Source: an uncultured bacterium (lineage in GTDB: Bacteria > Bacillota > Clostridia > Oscillospirales > Oscillospiraceae). From it: a stretch of 37,550 bases of DNA. The stretch covers positions 1 through 37,550 of the forward strand of contig CATKXO010000028.1 of assembly GCA_949840775.1 (NCBI GenBank), written 5' to 3'. The translations under genes were made by a program, and so were the position numbers. Positions 32,263-37,550 of the stretch are shown here, piece by piece. The first letter of the stretch is position 1; each line of letters opens with the position of its first letter. A model generated the notes under the pieces. It had not been told where the DNA came from. It ran no database searches and saw nothing but the letters and a program-made list of their open reading frames with translations.

Positions 32263-32716
32263 GACCTTTCCTCCTCCCCAAATTCAGGGTTTCTTTGATC
32301 CGCTTCATGTACCGCCGGGAGACGTAGGACTTCACAGTCCCGTCCAGCGTCATACAGATGGTGCCCGACAGGGACAGGTCCACCGCCGTCACTCGGTCCA
32401 GATTGATGATCTCACTGTTGGAGATGCGGACAAACCGGGTCCGGTCCAGCCGCTCCTCCAGCTCGTACAACCGCAGCGGGACGGCGCAGGTCTCCCCTGC
32501 TGTCTGGGCGGCCACCCCCTTGCCGTCGGCATAGAACCGGAGAAAATCCCCTTGGGGCAGCAGCAGACGCTCCTCCCCCCGGCTCACCGGGATGGGCCCC
32601 AGCGCCAGCTTTGACAGGCTGTCCGCCAGGAGGCGCAGCTCCTCGCTTTCCGCTCCGGCCAGAATGACCGCCTTTGGCTCTTGCCGGCCGGGTTCAATCC
32701 GGATCTCTACCTCCAT
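32249..32716 (-). CDS. LytTR DNA-binding transcriptional regulator
   Basis: A 155-residue protein. The C-terminal half is a LytTR domain: FVRISNSEIINLDRVTAVD, followed by LDGTVKSYVSRRYMKRIKETL. The N-terminal 70 residues have no receiver domain; they carry a short alpha-beta stretch with IRIEPGRQEPKAVILA. Such stand-alone LytTR proteins work with a membrane partner rather than a histidine kinase. ATG 32716 follows AAAGGAGG at 8 bases; the GTG two codons earlier is less well placed. It leads the three-gene operon and probably activates its own promoter through the direct repeats at 32779-32812. Confidence 0.92.
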   Translation of the reverse strand: MEVEIRIEPGRQEPKAVILAGAESEELRLLADSLSKLALGPIPVSRGEERLLLPQGDFLRFYADGKGVAAQTAGETCAVPLRLYELEERLDRTRFVRISNSEIINLDRVTAVDLSLSGTICMTLDGTVKSYVSRRYMKRIKETLNLGRRKGHETD

Positions 32717-32742
32717 GGGCACTCCCTCCTTTCATGCTCCAA

Positions 32743-32771
32743 AGTATAGCCGTTCTTCTCCGTTCTGTCTA
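32743..32771 (-). promoter_or_regulatory. Promoter of the LytTR operon
   Basis: On the minus strand TAGACA (32771-32766), 17 bases, TATACT (32748-32743), 26 bases before the start codon. Confidence 0.78.
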
Positions 32772-32778
32772 TAGCTCT

Positions 32779-32812
32779 GGGACAGTCGGTCATTTTTACG
32801 GGATAGTCGGTC
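32779..32812 (-). promoter_or_regulatory. Two direct repeats 21 bp apart, probable LytTR operator
   Basis: On the minus strand GACCGACTATCCC (32812-32800) and GACCGACTGTCCC (32791-32779) are exact but for one base and start 21 bp apart, two helical turns. The nearer copy ends 7 bases before the -35 box. LytTR activators such as AgrA and ComE bind repeats with this spacing beside the -35. Confidence 0.78.
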
Positions 32813-32821
32813 GTTTTGCCG

Positions 32822-32850
32822 TTGACAGATGGACAAACTTGGGCTAAAAT
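32822..32850 (+). promoter_or_regulatory. Strong promoter of the tRNA-Arg region
   Basis: Perfect TTGACA (32822-32827), 17 bases, TAAAAT (32845-32850), 13 bases before the broken tRNA. It is divergent from the LytTR promoter and 10 bases from its repeats. Confidence 0.82.
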
Positions 32851-32863
32851 AGCAGAAGTATCT

Positions 32864-32960
32864 GCCTCCGTAGCTCAGCAGGATAGAGCGTCCGCCTCCT
32901 AAGTAGGGAATAGAGCGCCCTACTCCAGGAGCACAGGTGTACGGCTCCGAGTTCGATTTC
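32864..32960 (+). pseudogene. Broken tRNA-Arg(CCU), 5' half intact
   Basis: Positions 32864-32903 read like a normal tRNA-Arg(CCU) 5' half: acceptor GCCTCCG, D-arm GCTCAGCAGGATAGAGC and anticodon stem with loop CTCCTAA. After the loop the expected CGGA stem and acceptor CGGAGGC are missing. Instead there is GTAGGG pairing with CCCTAC and CTCCT pairing with AGGAG (32896-32931), then a degraded T-arm-like GAGTTCGATTT. A functional tRNA fold is not possible as drawn. The break falls at the anticodon loop, a classic site of tyrosine-integrase crossover, so this may be the element's left junction. Confidence 0.72.
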
Positions 32961-32978
32961 ATTTGCACAATTTCATAT

Positions 32979-33055
32979 GCCCGCGTAGCTCAGTTGGATA
33001 GAGCGACCGCCTCCTAAGCGGTAGGCCAGAGGTTCGAATCCTCCCGCGGGTGCCA
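32979..33055 (+). tRNA. tRNA-Arg (anticodon CCU)
   Basis: A full cloverleaf: acceptor GCCCGCG with CGCGGGT (first pair G-U), D-arm GCTCAGTTGGATAGAGC, anticodon arm ACCGC-CTCCTAA-GCGGT, T-arm with loop TTCGAAT (first T-stem pair mismatched), discriminator G and encoded CCA. It reads AGG codons. It is preceded by a broken relative sharing the D-arm and anticodon loop, and followed by a terminator. Confidence 0.93.
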
Positions 33056-33060
33056 TTAGT

Positions 33061-33104
33061 AGCACAAAATCTTCGGAAAAACCGAAGGTTTTGTGCTTTT
33101 TCTA
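33061..33104 (+). terminator. Terminator of tRNA-Arg
   Basis: A 16-base stem (AGCACAAAATCTTCGG with CCGAAGGTTTTGTGCT, one G-U) and a T run, starting 5 bases after the tRNA CCA. Confidence 0.93.
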
Positions 33105-33174
33105 TAACATTCTGAAAATCAAGGGAAAACGCTATATTCCCCGTCTAAAAGGTGGGCACTTTATTCTTTATTTT

Positions 33175-33327
33175 TTGCTAATCACTGTTACCCCCCAACT
33201 CAAATCGAACTACATACCGTTTTCCCCCTGAAACCTTGCTAATCAATTAGCAAGGTTTTTTGTTTTTCCGCCGAAAAATGGGGTGATTTGCTAATTGGGC
33301 AAGAAAACGGCTTCAATCTTTGCTAAT
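33175..33327. repeat. Scattered TTGCTAAT repeats in a non-coding region
   Basis: The 329-base gap 33106-33434 has no gene. It holds TTGCTAAT at 33175, 33236, 33288 and 33320, plus an inverted copy at 33246-33253; the 33236 copy and the inverted one form a perfect hairpin. Spacing (61, 52, 32) is uneven, so these are not classical iterons, but they lie upstream of parAB and may bind a partition or replication protein. Confidence 0.55.
33231..33262 (+). terminator. Strong hairpin with T tail upstream of the parAB region
   Basis: AAACCTTGCTAAT and its complement around CA, then six T. It would block read-through into the element's genes. Confidence 0.8.
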
Positions 33328-33380
33328 TCCAAAATGCTGAGGTTGCCAGTTTGAACATTTTCGCCCTGCCCAAAAGCCTA

Positions 33381-33411
33381 CATAGCCGCCTAAATCCCGC
33401 TGACGGCTGTG
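33381..33411 (+). repeat. Stem-loop, copy 1 of a repeated leader element
   Basis: CATAGCCG pairs with CGGCTGTG across a 15-base loop, 9 bases before the ribosome binding site of the gene at 33435. Copy 2 (33845-33876) shares TACATAGCCGCCT. Confidence 0.6.
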
Positions 33412-33434
33412 AATTTTCAGAAGGAGGATAAGCT

Positions 33435-33815
33435 ATGAAGTGGAAGAAAAACGAGGCGCAGAACAGCGAGGCCCGCATTGAGAAACTGGCCGACGAGGTT
33501 CACAGCGCCGCCTACAAGAGCATGGAGACCCTGTGGAGCGCCTTCCTGGAAGTGGGTGAGCTGGACATGGTGCGGGCCACGGAGAAGGCCCTGCGGCTCC
33601 TGGTAAGCCACGGCGACCACACTGAGGCCATGAAGGTGCTGGAGGGCGTCTACGCCCTGATGGAGATCGCCCCGTCCGAGGACTTCACCGACTGCCAGCA
33701 GTACCCCGCCCTGGCGCAGATGTTCATGGAGGAATTTCTGGCGGAGAGCGAGGACTTCATCTTTGACGCTGGCATGGAGGATGTGCTGGCGCTTCTCATG
33801 GACGAGGGCCAGTAG
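33435..33815 (+). CDS. Conserved-looking acidic protein of unknown function
   Basis: A soluble, mostly helical 126-residue protein that I do not recognise. It starts MKWKKNEAQNSEARIEKLAD and has heptad-like helices and an acidic C-terminus (AESEDFIFDAGMEDVLALL). There is no signal peptide. ATG 33435 follows AAGGAGG. It precedes parA and parB with the same kind of stem-loop leader as parA, so it probably belongs to the same regulon of the element. A role in partition or transfer regulation is a guess. Confidence 0.75.
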   Translation: MKWKKNEAQNSEARIEKLADEVHSAAYKSMETLWSAFLEVGELDMVRATEKALRLLVSHGDHTEAMKVLEGVYALMEIAPSEDFTDCQQYPALAQMFMEEFLAESEDFIFDAGMEDVLALLMDEGQ

Positions 33816-33844
33816 CCCCCCGAGTGGGCCACTGGCCCACTTTA

Positions 33845-33876
33845 CATAGCCGCCTGTTTCGCTGCGGGCGGCTATG
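33845..33876 (+). repeat. Stem-loop, copy 2 of a repeated leader element
   Basis: CATAGCCGCC pairs exactly with GGCGGCTATG across a 12-base loop, about 14 bases before the parA ribosome binding site. Shares TACATAGCCGCCT with copy 1. No T run follows, so it is not a terminator. Confidence 0.65.
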
Positions 33877-33906
33877 ACTATATCCAAGGAAAGGAGGCAG
33901 AAACCC

Positions 33907-34734
33907 ATGAACAAGTGCAAGGTGATTGCCGTCACCAATCAGAAGGGCGGCGTCGGCAAGACCACCACGACGGTCAACCTGGGCGTAGGGCTGGCACAGC
34001 AAGGGAAAAAGGTGCTGCTGGTGGACACAGACCCCCAGGGGAGCCTTACGGTAAGCCTGGGCGTGAAGAACCCGGACGAGCTGGACACGACCATCTCCGA
34101 CCTGATGCAAGTCGTGGTGGACAACGGCAACCTCTCCCCACGGGACAAGGGCATCCTGAAAGACATTGAAGGCGTTGATCTGGTGCCCTCGAACATCGGC
34201 CTGTCCAGTTTTGAGGTGAGCCTTGTGAACACCATGAGCCGGGAGTTTGTGCTGCGTAGCTACCTGGGGGCGGTCAAACGGGATTATGACTACGTTCTCA
34301 TTGACTGTATGCCCTCGCTGGGTATGCTCACCATCAACGCCCTGGCAGCGGCGGACAGCGTTCTCATTCCCTGTCAGGCCAACTACCTGTCCACGAAAGG
34401 CTTGAAACTGCTGATGGGATCGGTCGCCAAGGTGCGGCGGCAAATCAACCCGGAGCTGAAAATTGACGGCATTCTGCTGACGATGGTGGACAACCGTACC
34501 AACAACGCCAAGAGCATCATCGCCGCCCTGCGGCAGACCGGGAGCAATCTGCGGGTGCTGAACACGGAAATACCCTTTTCTGTCCGGGCGGCGGAGTGCA
34601 GCGTGGAGGGCAAGAGCATTTTCGCCCATGACGGCAAGGGAAAGGTAGCGGCGGCATATACCGCGCTGGTGGAGGAGGTGAGCGCCCTTGAGCAAAGGAA
34701 CCGCAATCGACCTGGGGCTGACCGGGGCTTATAA
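33907..34734 (+). CDS. parA: ParA family partition ATPase
   Basis: A 275-residue deviant Walker ATPase that positions DNA with ParB. It carries KGGVGKTT (Lys13, Lys18), LLVDTDPQGSLT, DYVLIDCMPSLG (Walker B) and ADSVLIPCQANYLS. The start at 33907 follows AAAGGAGG; a longer reading begins inside the stem-loop. The parB start lies inside its 3' end, a 47-base overlap. Its sequence type and neighbours fit an integrative/conjugative element rather than the chromosomal Soj, since no gidB or rnpA genes are near. Confidence 0.95.
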   Translation: MNKCKVIAVTNQKGGVGKTTTTVNLGVGLAQQGKKVLLVDTDPQGSLTVSLGVKNPDELDTTISDLMQVVVDNGNLSPRDKGILKDIEGVDLVPSNIGLSSFEVSLVNTMSREFVLRSYLGAVKRDYDYVLIDCMPSLGMLTINALAAADSVLIPCQANYLSTKGLKLLMGSVAKVRRQINPELKIDGILLTMVDNRTNNAKSIIAALRQTGSNLRVLNTEIPFSVRAAECSVEGKSIFAHDGKGKVAAAYTALVEEVSALEQRNRNRPGADRGL

Positions 34735-35650
34735 CGACCTGTTCTCCACCCAGGAGGAACGGGACAACGCTGGGCGCACCTTTGTGACCGACCTTGACCC
34801 CGCAGAGATCAGCGATTTTCCCAACCACCCGTTCCATGTGCGGATGGACGAGGAAATGGAGCAGATGGTGGAGAGTGTCAGGGAGCGGGGCGTCCTCTCC
34901 CCCGTGCTGGTGCGTCCCATGCCGGACGGCGGCTATCAGATGGTGTCCGGCCACCGCCGCAAGTTTGCGTCAGAGTTGGCGGAACTGCCCACGGTGCCCT
35001 GCATCGTCCGGGAGCTGACCGACGATGAAGCCATCATTATTATGGTGGACAGCAACCTCCAGCGTGAGCGTGTCCTGCCCTCGGAGAAAGCCTTTGCTTA
35101 TAAGATGAAGCTGGACGCTATGAAACGGCAGGGAGAGCGCACAGATTTAACTTGTGCGCCAACGGCGCACAAGTTAAAAGGGCTAAAATCACGGGATATT
35201 GTGGCTGAACAAGCAGGTGAAAGCAAAGATCAAATTCAACGCTATATCCGCCTGACGAACCTTGTGCCTGAACTGCTGGACATGGTAGACAATACTGTGC
35301 TGAAAGAAAAGGGCACGTTACAAATGGCCCTGCGCCCCGCCGTGGAGTTGTCCTACTTGCCGGAGAACGAGCAGAACGCTTTGTTGGAGGTCATGGAGAG
35401 CGAGGACTGCACCCCCTCCCACGCCCAGGCCATCAAGATCAGGGACTTTTCCGAAAAAGGTAAGCTGAACCCCGACGTGATCCTGTCCATCATGCAGGAG
35501 GAAAAGCCCAATCAGGTGGAACAGTTCAAAATGCCCCGGAACCGCATCGACAAGTTTTTCCCTGCGGGGACGCCCGCACAGAAGATCGAGGATACCATCG
35601 TGAAAGCATTGGAGATGTACCGCAGGCGGGAAAGGGCGATGGAGCGATGA
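34688..35650 (+). CDS. parB: ParB/Spo0J family partition protein
   Basis: A 320-residue DNA-binding partner of ParA. The N-terminal CTP-binding/ParB domain has VLSPVLVRPMPDGGYQMVSGHRR, AELPTVPCIVRELTDDEA and DSNLQRERVLPSEKAFAYKM. A helix-turn-helix region follows (KSRDIVAEQAGESKDQIQRY) and a C-terminal dimer domain. It starts with TTG at 34688, 9 bases after GGAGGAGG, inside the end of parA. Around 35140-35330 the codons turn AT-rich and a 33-base perfect inverted repeat lies in frame. This suggests mosaic origin. No parS consensus was seen in the window. Confidence 0.93.
   Translation: MSKGTAIDLGLTGAYNDLFSTQEERDNAGRTFVTDLDPAEISDFPNHPFHVRMDEEMEQMVESVRERGVLSPVLVRPMPDGGYQMVSGHRRKFASELAELPTVPCIVRELTDDEAIIIMVDSNLQRERVLPSEKAFAYKMKLDAMKRQGERTDLTCAPTAHKLKGLKSRDIVAEQAGESKDQIQRYIRLTNLVPELLDMVDNTVLKEKGTLQMALRPAVELSYLPENEQNALLEVMESEDCTPSHAQAIKIRDFSEKGKLNPDVILSIMQEEKPNQVEQFKMPRNRIDKFFPAGTPAQKIEDTIVKALEMYRRRERAMER
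35146..35178. repeat. Perfect 15-base-arm inverted repeat inside parB
   Basis: TTTAACTTGTGCGCC and its exact complement flank a 3-base loop. In frame it encodes part of TDLTCAPTAHKLKG, a conserved position between the ParB domain and helix-turn-helix. The perfect match of 30 bases in coding sequence is not expected by chance. Confidence 0.8.
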
Positions 35651-35951
35651 GAATGGGGCCCCCGCAAAATCGGAGATTTAGTGGGGAGAGGAGGAGCAAG
35701 GGAGCGGGCGCAGTTTTCGCCTTCAGGCGGAAACGGAGCAGAGCGGACTTTGCGACGACGACGCCTGGGGGGCAGTATGCCCTTTTGCGGCCCTGGCACT
35801 TTCCACGCCCTCCCCCTCTCACACTCTCCCCCTCCAAACCTGCTGTACCTGCTGAAAAGAAAGGCTCTGCCCATCCTTTTTTCAGCCGGTAAAAGCCTTT
35901 GGAGAGAAGCGCGCCAGCGCACGAACCATCAAACACCGGGCAGCGTTTGAC
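35651..35951. other. Gap of 301 bases without a supported gene
   Basis: From the parB stop to the terminator at 35952. Small open frames exist in several directions, but none has a good ribosome binding site or recognisable product, and they overlap each other. The stretch is G-rich at first, C-rich later. I see no clear promoter. Confidence 0.6.
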
Positions 35952-35977
35952 CCCGTGGAGCGCCACGGGCTTTTTTT
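35952..35977 (+). terminator. Terminator after parB
   Basis: CCCGTGG and CCACGGG with loop AGCG, then C and seven T. It implies that the surface-protein gene at 36013 is largely separate from parAB or attenuated. Confidence 0.88.
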
Positions 35978-36012
35978 ACGCCCAAAATCAAAAATATGGA
36001 GGTATTCTATCT

Positions 36013-36951
36013 ATGAAGCGGAAAACCATCACCCACGCGGCTCGGCTGCTGTGCGTCCTGGCCCTTGCCATGACCATGACCACCGCCGCCTTTGCCGCCG
36101 ACCCGCCTGAACCCGCCCAGCCGTCCCCCTGCTACCCCACCGCCGTCACCCGGAGCGAGGACGGCGGCGAGATCAGGAAGATGTACGACCTGGGGCCGGA
36201 GGACGACCCCGCTGGCATTCCCCGTTCCGACTTTGAACAGGAGGGCTACCACTACACCCTCACCGACCTGTTGAAGCAGGAGCTTCCCGCCAATGAGAGC
36301 CGCCAGCACACCGAAACCGTGTCCGTTCCCAGCCAGAGCAAGGACATGGGCGCTGTGCTGGCCCTCCTGCCGCAGACAAAAGAGTTCATCACCGAGGATG
36401 GCCTGTCCGGGGTAATGGCCCTGAAGCTGGACACGGTGAAGGTGGATGTGGCCGGGTACGGCAATTCCACCAAGAGCGTCACCGCCACCCGCACCTATCC
36501 CGGCCTTGCCGACCAGGACACGCAGTATATCCCCAAGTCCATCACCGACAACGGCCACTCCCTGACCCTCCAGACCGTGAACTGGCAGACCGAGGGGGAC
36601 AGCCACTTCACCGCCGTGGCCTCCTACTCCGGCTCCGCCACCAGCTCCTATGTAAAGACCGTCACCGCCGACTACGCTGGCACCGTCAGCCGTATCAGCC
36701 TGAATAAAATCCGCTATGTGGCGATCTTCGAGGGCACGGCCCTGGAACCCGCCCCCACCGAGGAATCCGGCAACACGTCCGACCCCGGCCTGACCGACCC
36801 CACTGACCCCACCGCTCCCGTTGACCCCGCCGACCCCACCGGCCAGGACGCCCCCACCGGCGAGAAGAACAGCGTCCTGCCCGTGGTGGCCGTCGTCGTG
36901 GTGGTGCTGCTGGGCGGCGGCGTGTTCTACTTCATCAAACGCAGGAGGTAA
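36013..36951 (+). CDS. Surface protein with sortase-type C-terminus
   Basis: A 312-residue secreted protein. It has a signal peptide (LLCVLALAMTMTTAAFAAD), a folded middle with no family I recognise (residues about 45-250), a Thr/Pro/Asp-rich spacer, then PTGEKN followed by a hydrophobic segment LPVVAVVVVVLLGGGVFYF and KRRR. This is the layout of a sortase-anchored protein, although the usual LPxTG is reduced to APTGE. ATG 36013 follows GGAGG at 11 bases. A sortase gene follows 6 bases later, so it is likely the substrate. Function unknown, possibly adhesion or mating contact. Confidence 0.8.
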   Translation: MKRKTITHAARLLCVLALAMTMTTAAFAADPPEPAQPSPCYPTAVTRSEDGGEIRKMYDLGPEDDPAGIPRSDFEQEGYHYTLTDLLKQELPANESRQHTETVSVPSQSKDMGAVLALLPQTKEFITEDGLSGVMALKLDTVKVDVAGYGNSTKSVTATRTYPGLADQDTQYIPKSITDNGHSLTLQTVNWQTEGDSHFTAVASYSGSATSSYVKTVTADYAGTVSRISLNKIRYVAIFEGTALEPAPTEESGNTSDPGLTDPTDPTAPVDPADPTGQDAPTGEKNSVLPVVAVVVVVLLGGGVFYFIKRRR

Positions 36952-36957
36952 TCTACC

Positions 36958-37550
36958 ATGAAGAAACTGACCATGCTTTTTTCCCTGCTGTGCCTGACCC
37001 TGGCCCTGACGGTGCCCGCCAGCGCCCTTGATTACAACATCGACGCCCCCGGCGACCCGGAGTACGGCAAGTCCACCTCCGTGGAGCCGGTTGTCACGGC
37101 TGACCGGGGCGAACTGCCCAACGTGGATGTGAGCAAGAACGCGGCCCTGATCCCGCCCACGTTCGGAAGCCCCACCGCCTACACCCTGAACACGGGCAAC
37201 CCCCTGACCCCCAATCTGGCCCCCGGCTATATGCTGGGCGAGGGGGCCGTTATCAACGGCAATACCAGCGTCACCGTGGCCCCGCCCGACTTCAACACCA
37301 TCCCCAGCGGCATCGTGTCCGGCAGCGGCACCAACACCGGGGGGACGGCCACCCCCACCCCCTCCACCGGCTTCACGGAGGTCACATCCGACCTCTACTA
37401 CAAGGGCGGCTATCTGGCTACTCTGAAAATCCCCAGCCTGAATGTGAACGTCAAGGTCTACGAGGGCACGGGCAGCTCCGTCCTGGCAAAAGGGGCGGGC
37501 CACTTTGAGGACACCAGCATTTGGGACGGCAACTGCGCCATCGCCGGTCA
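36958..37550 (+). CDS. Sortase family protein, cut by the right edge
   Basis: The first 197 residues of a secreted transpeptidase. A signal peptide (MLFSLLCLTLALTVPASA) precedes a disordered stretch, then the start of the sortase fold: GYLATLKIPSLNVNVKVYEG, then LAKGAGHFEDTSIWDGNCAIAG, matching the class D/E-like pattern that normally continues to the conserved His. The catalytic Cys and Arg lie beyond the window, so activity cannot be verified. ATG 36958 follows AGGAGG. It is paired with the surface protein just upstream. Confidence 0.78.
   Translation, partial: MKKLTMLFSLLCLTLALTVPASALDYNIDAPGDPEYGKSTSVEPVVTADRGELPNVDVSKNAALIPPTFGSPTAYTLNTGNPLTPNLAPGYMLGEGAVINGNTSVTVAPPDFNTIPSGIVSGSGTNTGGTATPTPSTGFTEVTSDLYYKGGYLATLKIPSLNVNVKVYEGTGSSVLAKGAGHFEDTSIWDGNCAIAG

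Noticed and set aside
33171-33330. CRISPR-like or true iteron array
   Set aside because: The repeat is only 8 bases, spacing is uneven and spacers are not uniform, so neither label is justified.
33106-35650. Standard parS site (TGTTTCACGTGAAACA)
   Set aside because: Looked for near parAB on both strands and not seen; only the unrelated palindrome in parB was found.
35651-35951. Several small open frames after parB
   Set aside because: They overlap on both strands, lack ribosome binding sites and known motifs, and end before a terminator.
36007-37503. 498-residue minus-strand open frame
   Set aside because: Antisense of the surface protein and sortase genes; Gly/Val/His-rich.

Overview
The window looks like a chromosomal segment of a GC-rich, spore-forming gut Clostridium relative, most likely in the Oscillospiraceae (Flavonifractor/Lawsonibacter-like). 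This is inferred from the sporulation sigma factor SigG, an IreB-family protein, PPi-type phosphofructokinase residues, strong AGGAGG ribosome binding sites, consensus sigma-A promoters, SLH-domain surface proteins and GC-rich codon use. I could run no database search, so the taxonomy is an inference. No rRNA, CRISPR array or insertion sequence is visible.

Layout. 1-4070: class II fructose-bisphosphate aldolase (cut by the left edge), a three-gene operon (membrane 4Fe-4S protein, DUF3795, YdeI family) and a PPi-type phosphofructokinase. 4070-4565: a small AT-rich island with a 56-residue ribbon-helix-helix gene divergent from a 69-residue unknown, with three copies of one heptamer placed on the two promoters and the second gene's ribosome binding site. 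4562-11809: a radical SAM protein, sigG, ZIP and Pit transporters, DNA polymerase IV with a candidate SOS box, DUF523, ireB and an MFS transporter. 11809-16444: a decayed small gene, ftsK/spoIIIE, uppP and a ClpP-like protease, all leftward. 16692-23515: a rightward five-gene envelope operon (SLH plus transglutaminase protein, MBOAT acyltransferase, DHHW/AlgX-like protein, two lipoproteins of which one is an M15 peptidase). 23557-26526: a ComEC-like MBL-fold hydrolase with a TtcA-like enzyme, then rplM-rpsI. 26687-30964: a MarR regulator with a heterodimeric ABC exporter. 31001-32812: a LytTR regulator with two membrane proteins, behind a promoter carrying two direct repeats 21 bp apart.

From about 32900 to the right edge the content changes to a probable integrative/conjugative element. 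A tRNA-Arg(CCU) gene is intact only up to its anticodon loop. It is followed by an intact tRNA-Arg(CCU), a repeat-rich non-coding stretch, an unknown gene, parA, parB, a surface protein with a sortase-type C-terminus, and the start of a sortase gene cut by the right edge. The anticodon-loop break suggests that the left end of the element lies there.

The items most worth following up are the LytTR/DUF3021-like system with its repeats, the ribbon-helix-helix pair with its operators, the broken tRNA-Arg boundary, the repeated stem-loops and TTGCTAAT repeats near parAB, the 15-bp-arm palindrome inside parB, and the envelope operon.
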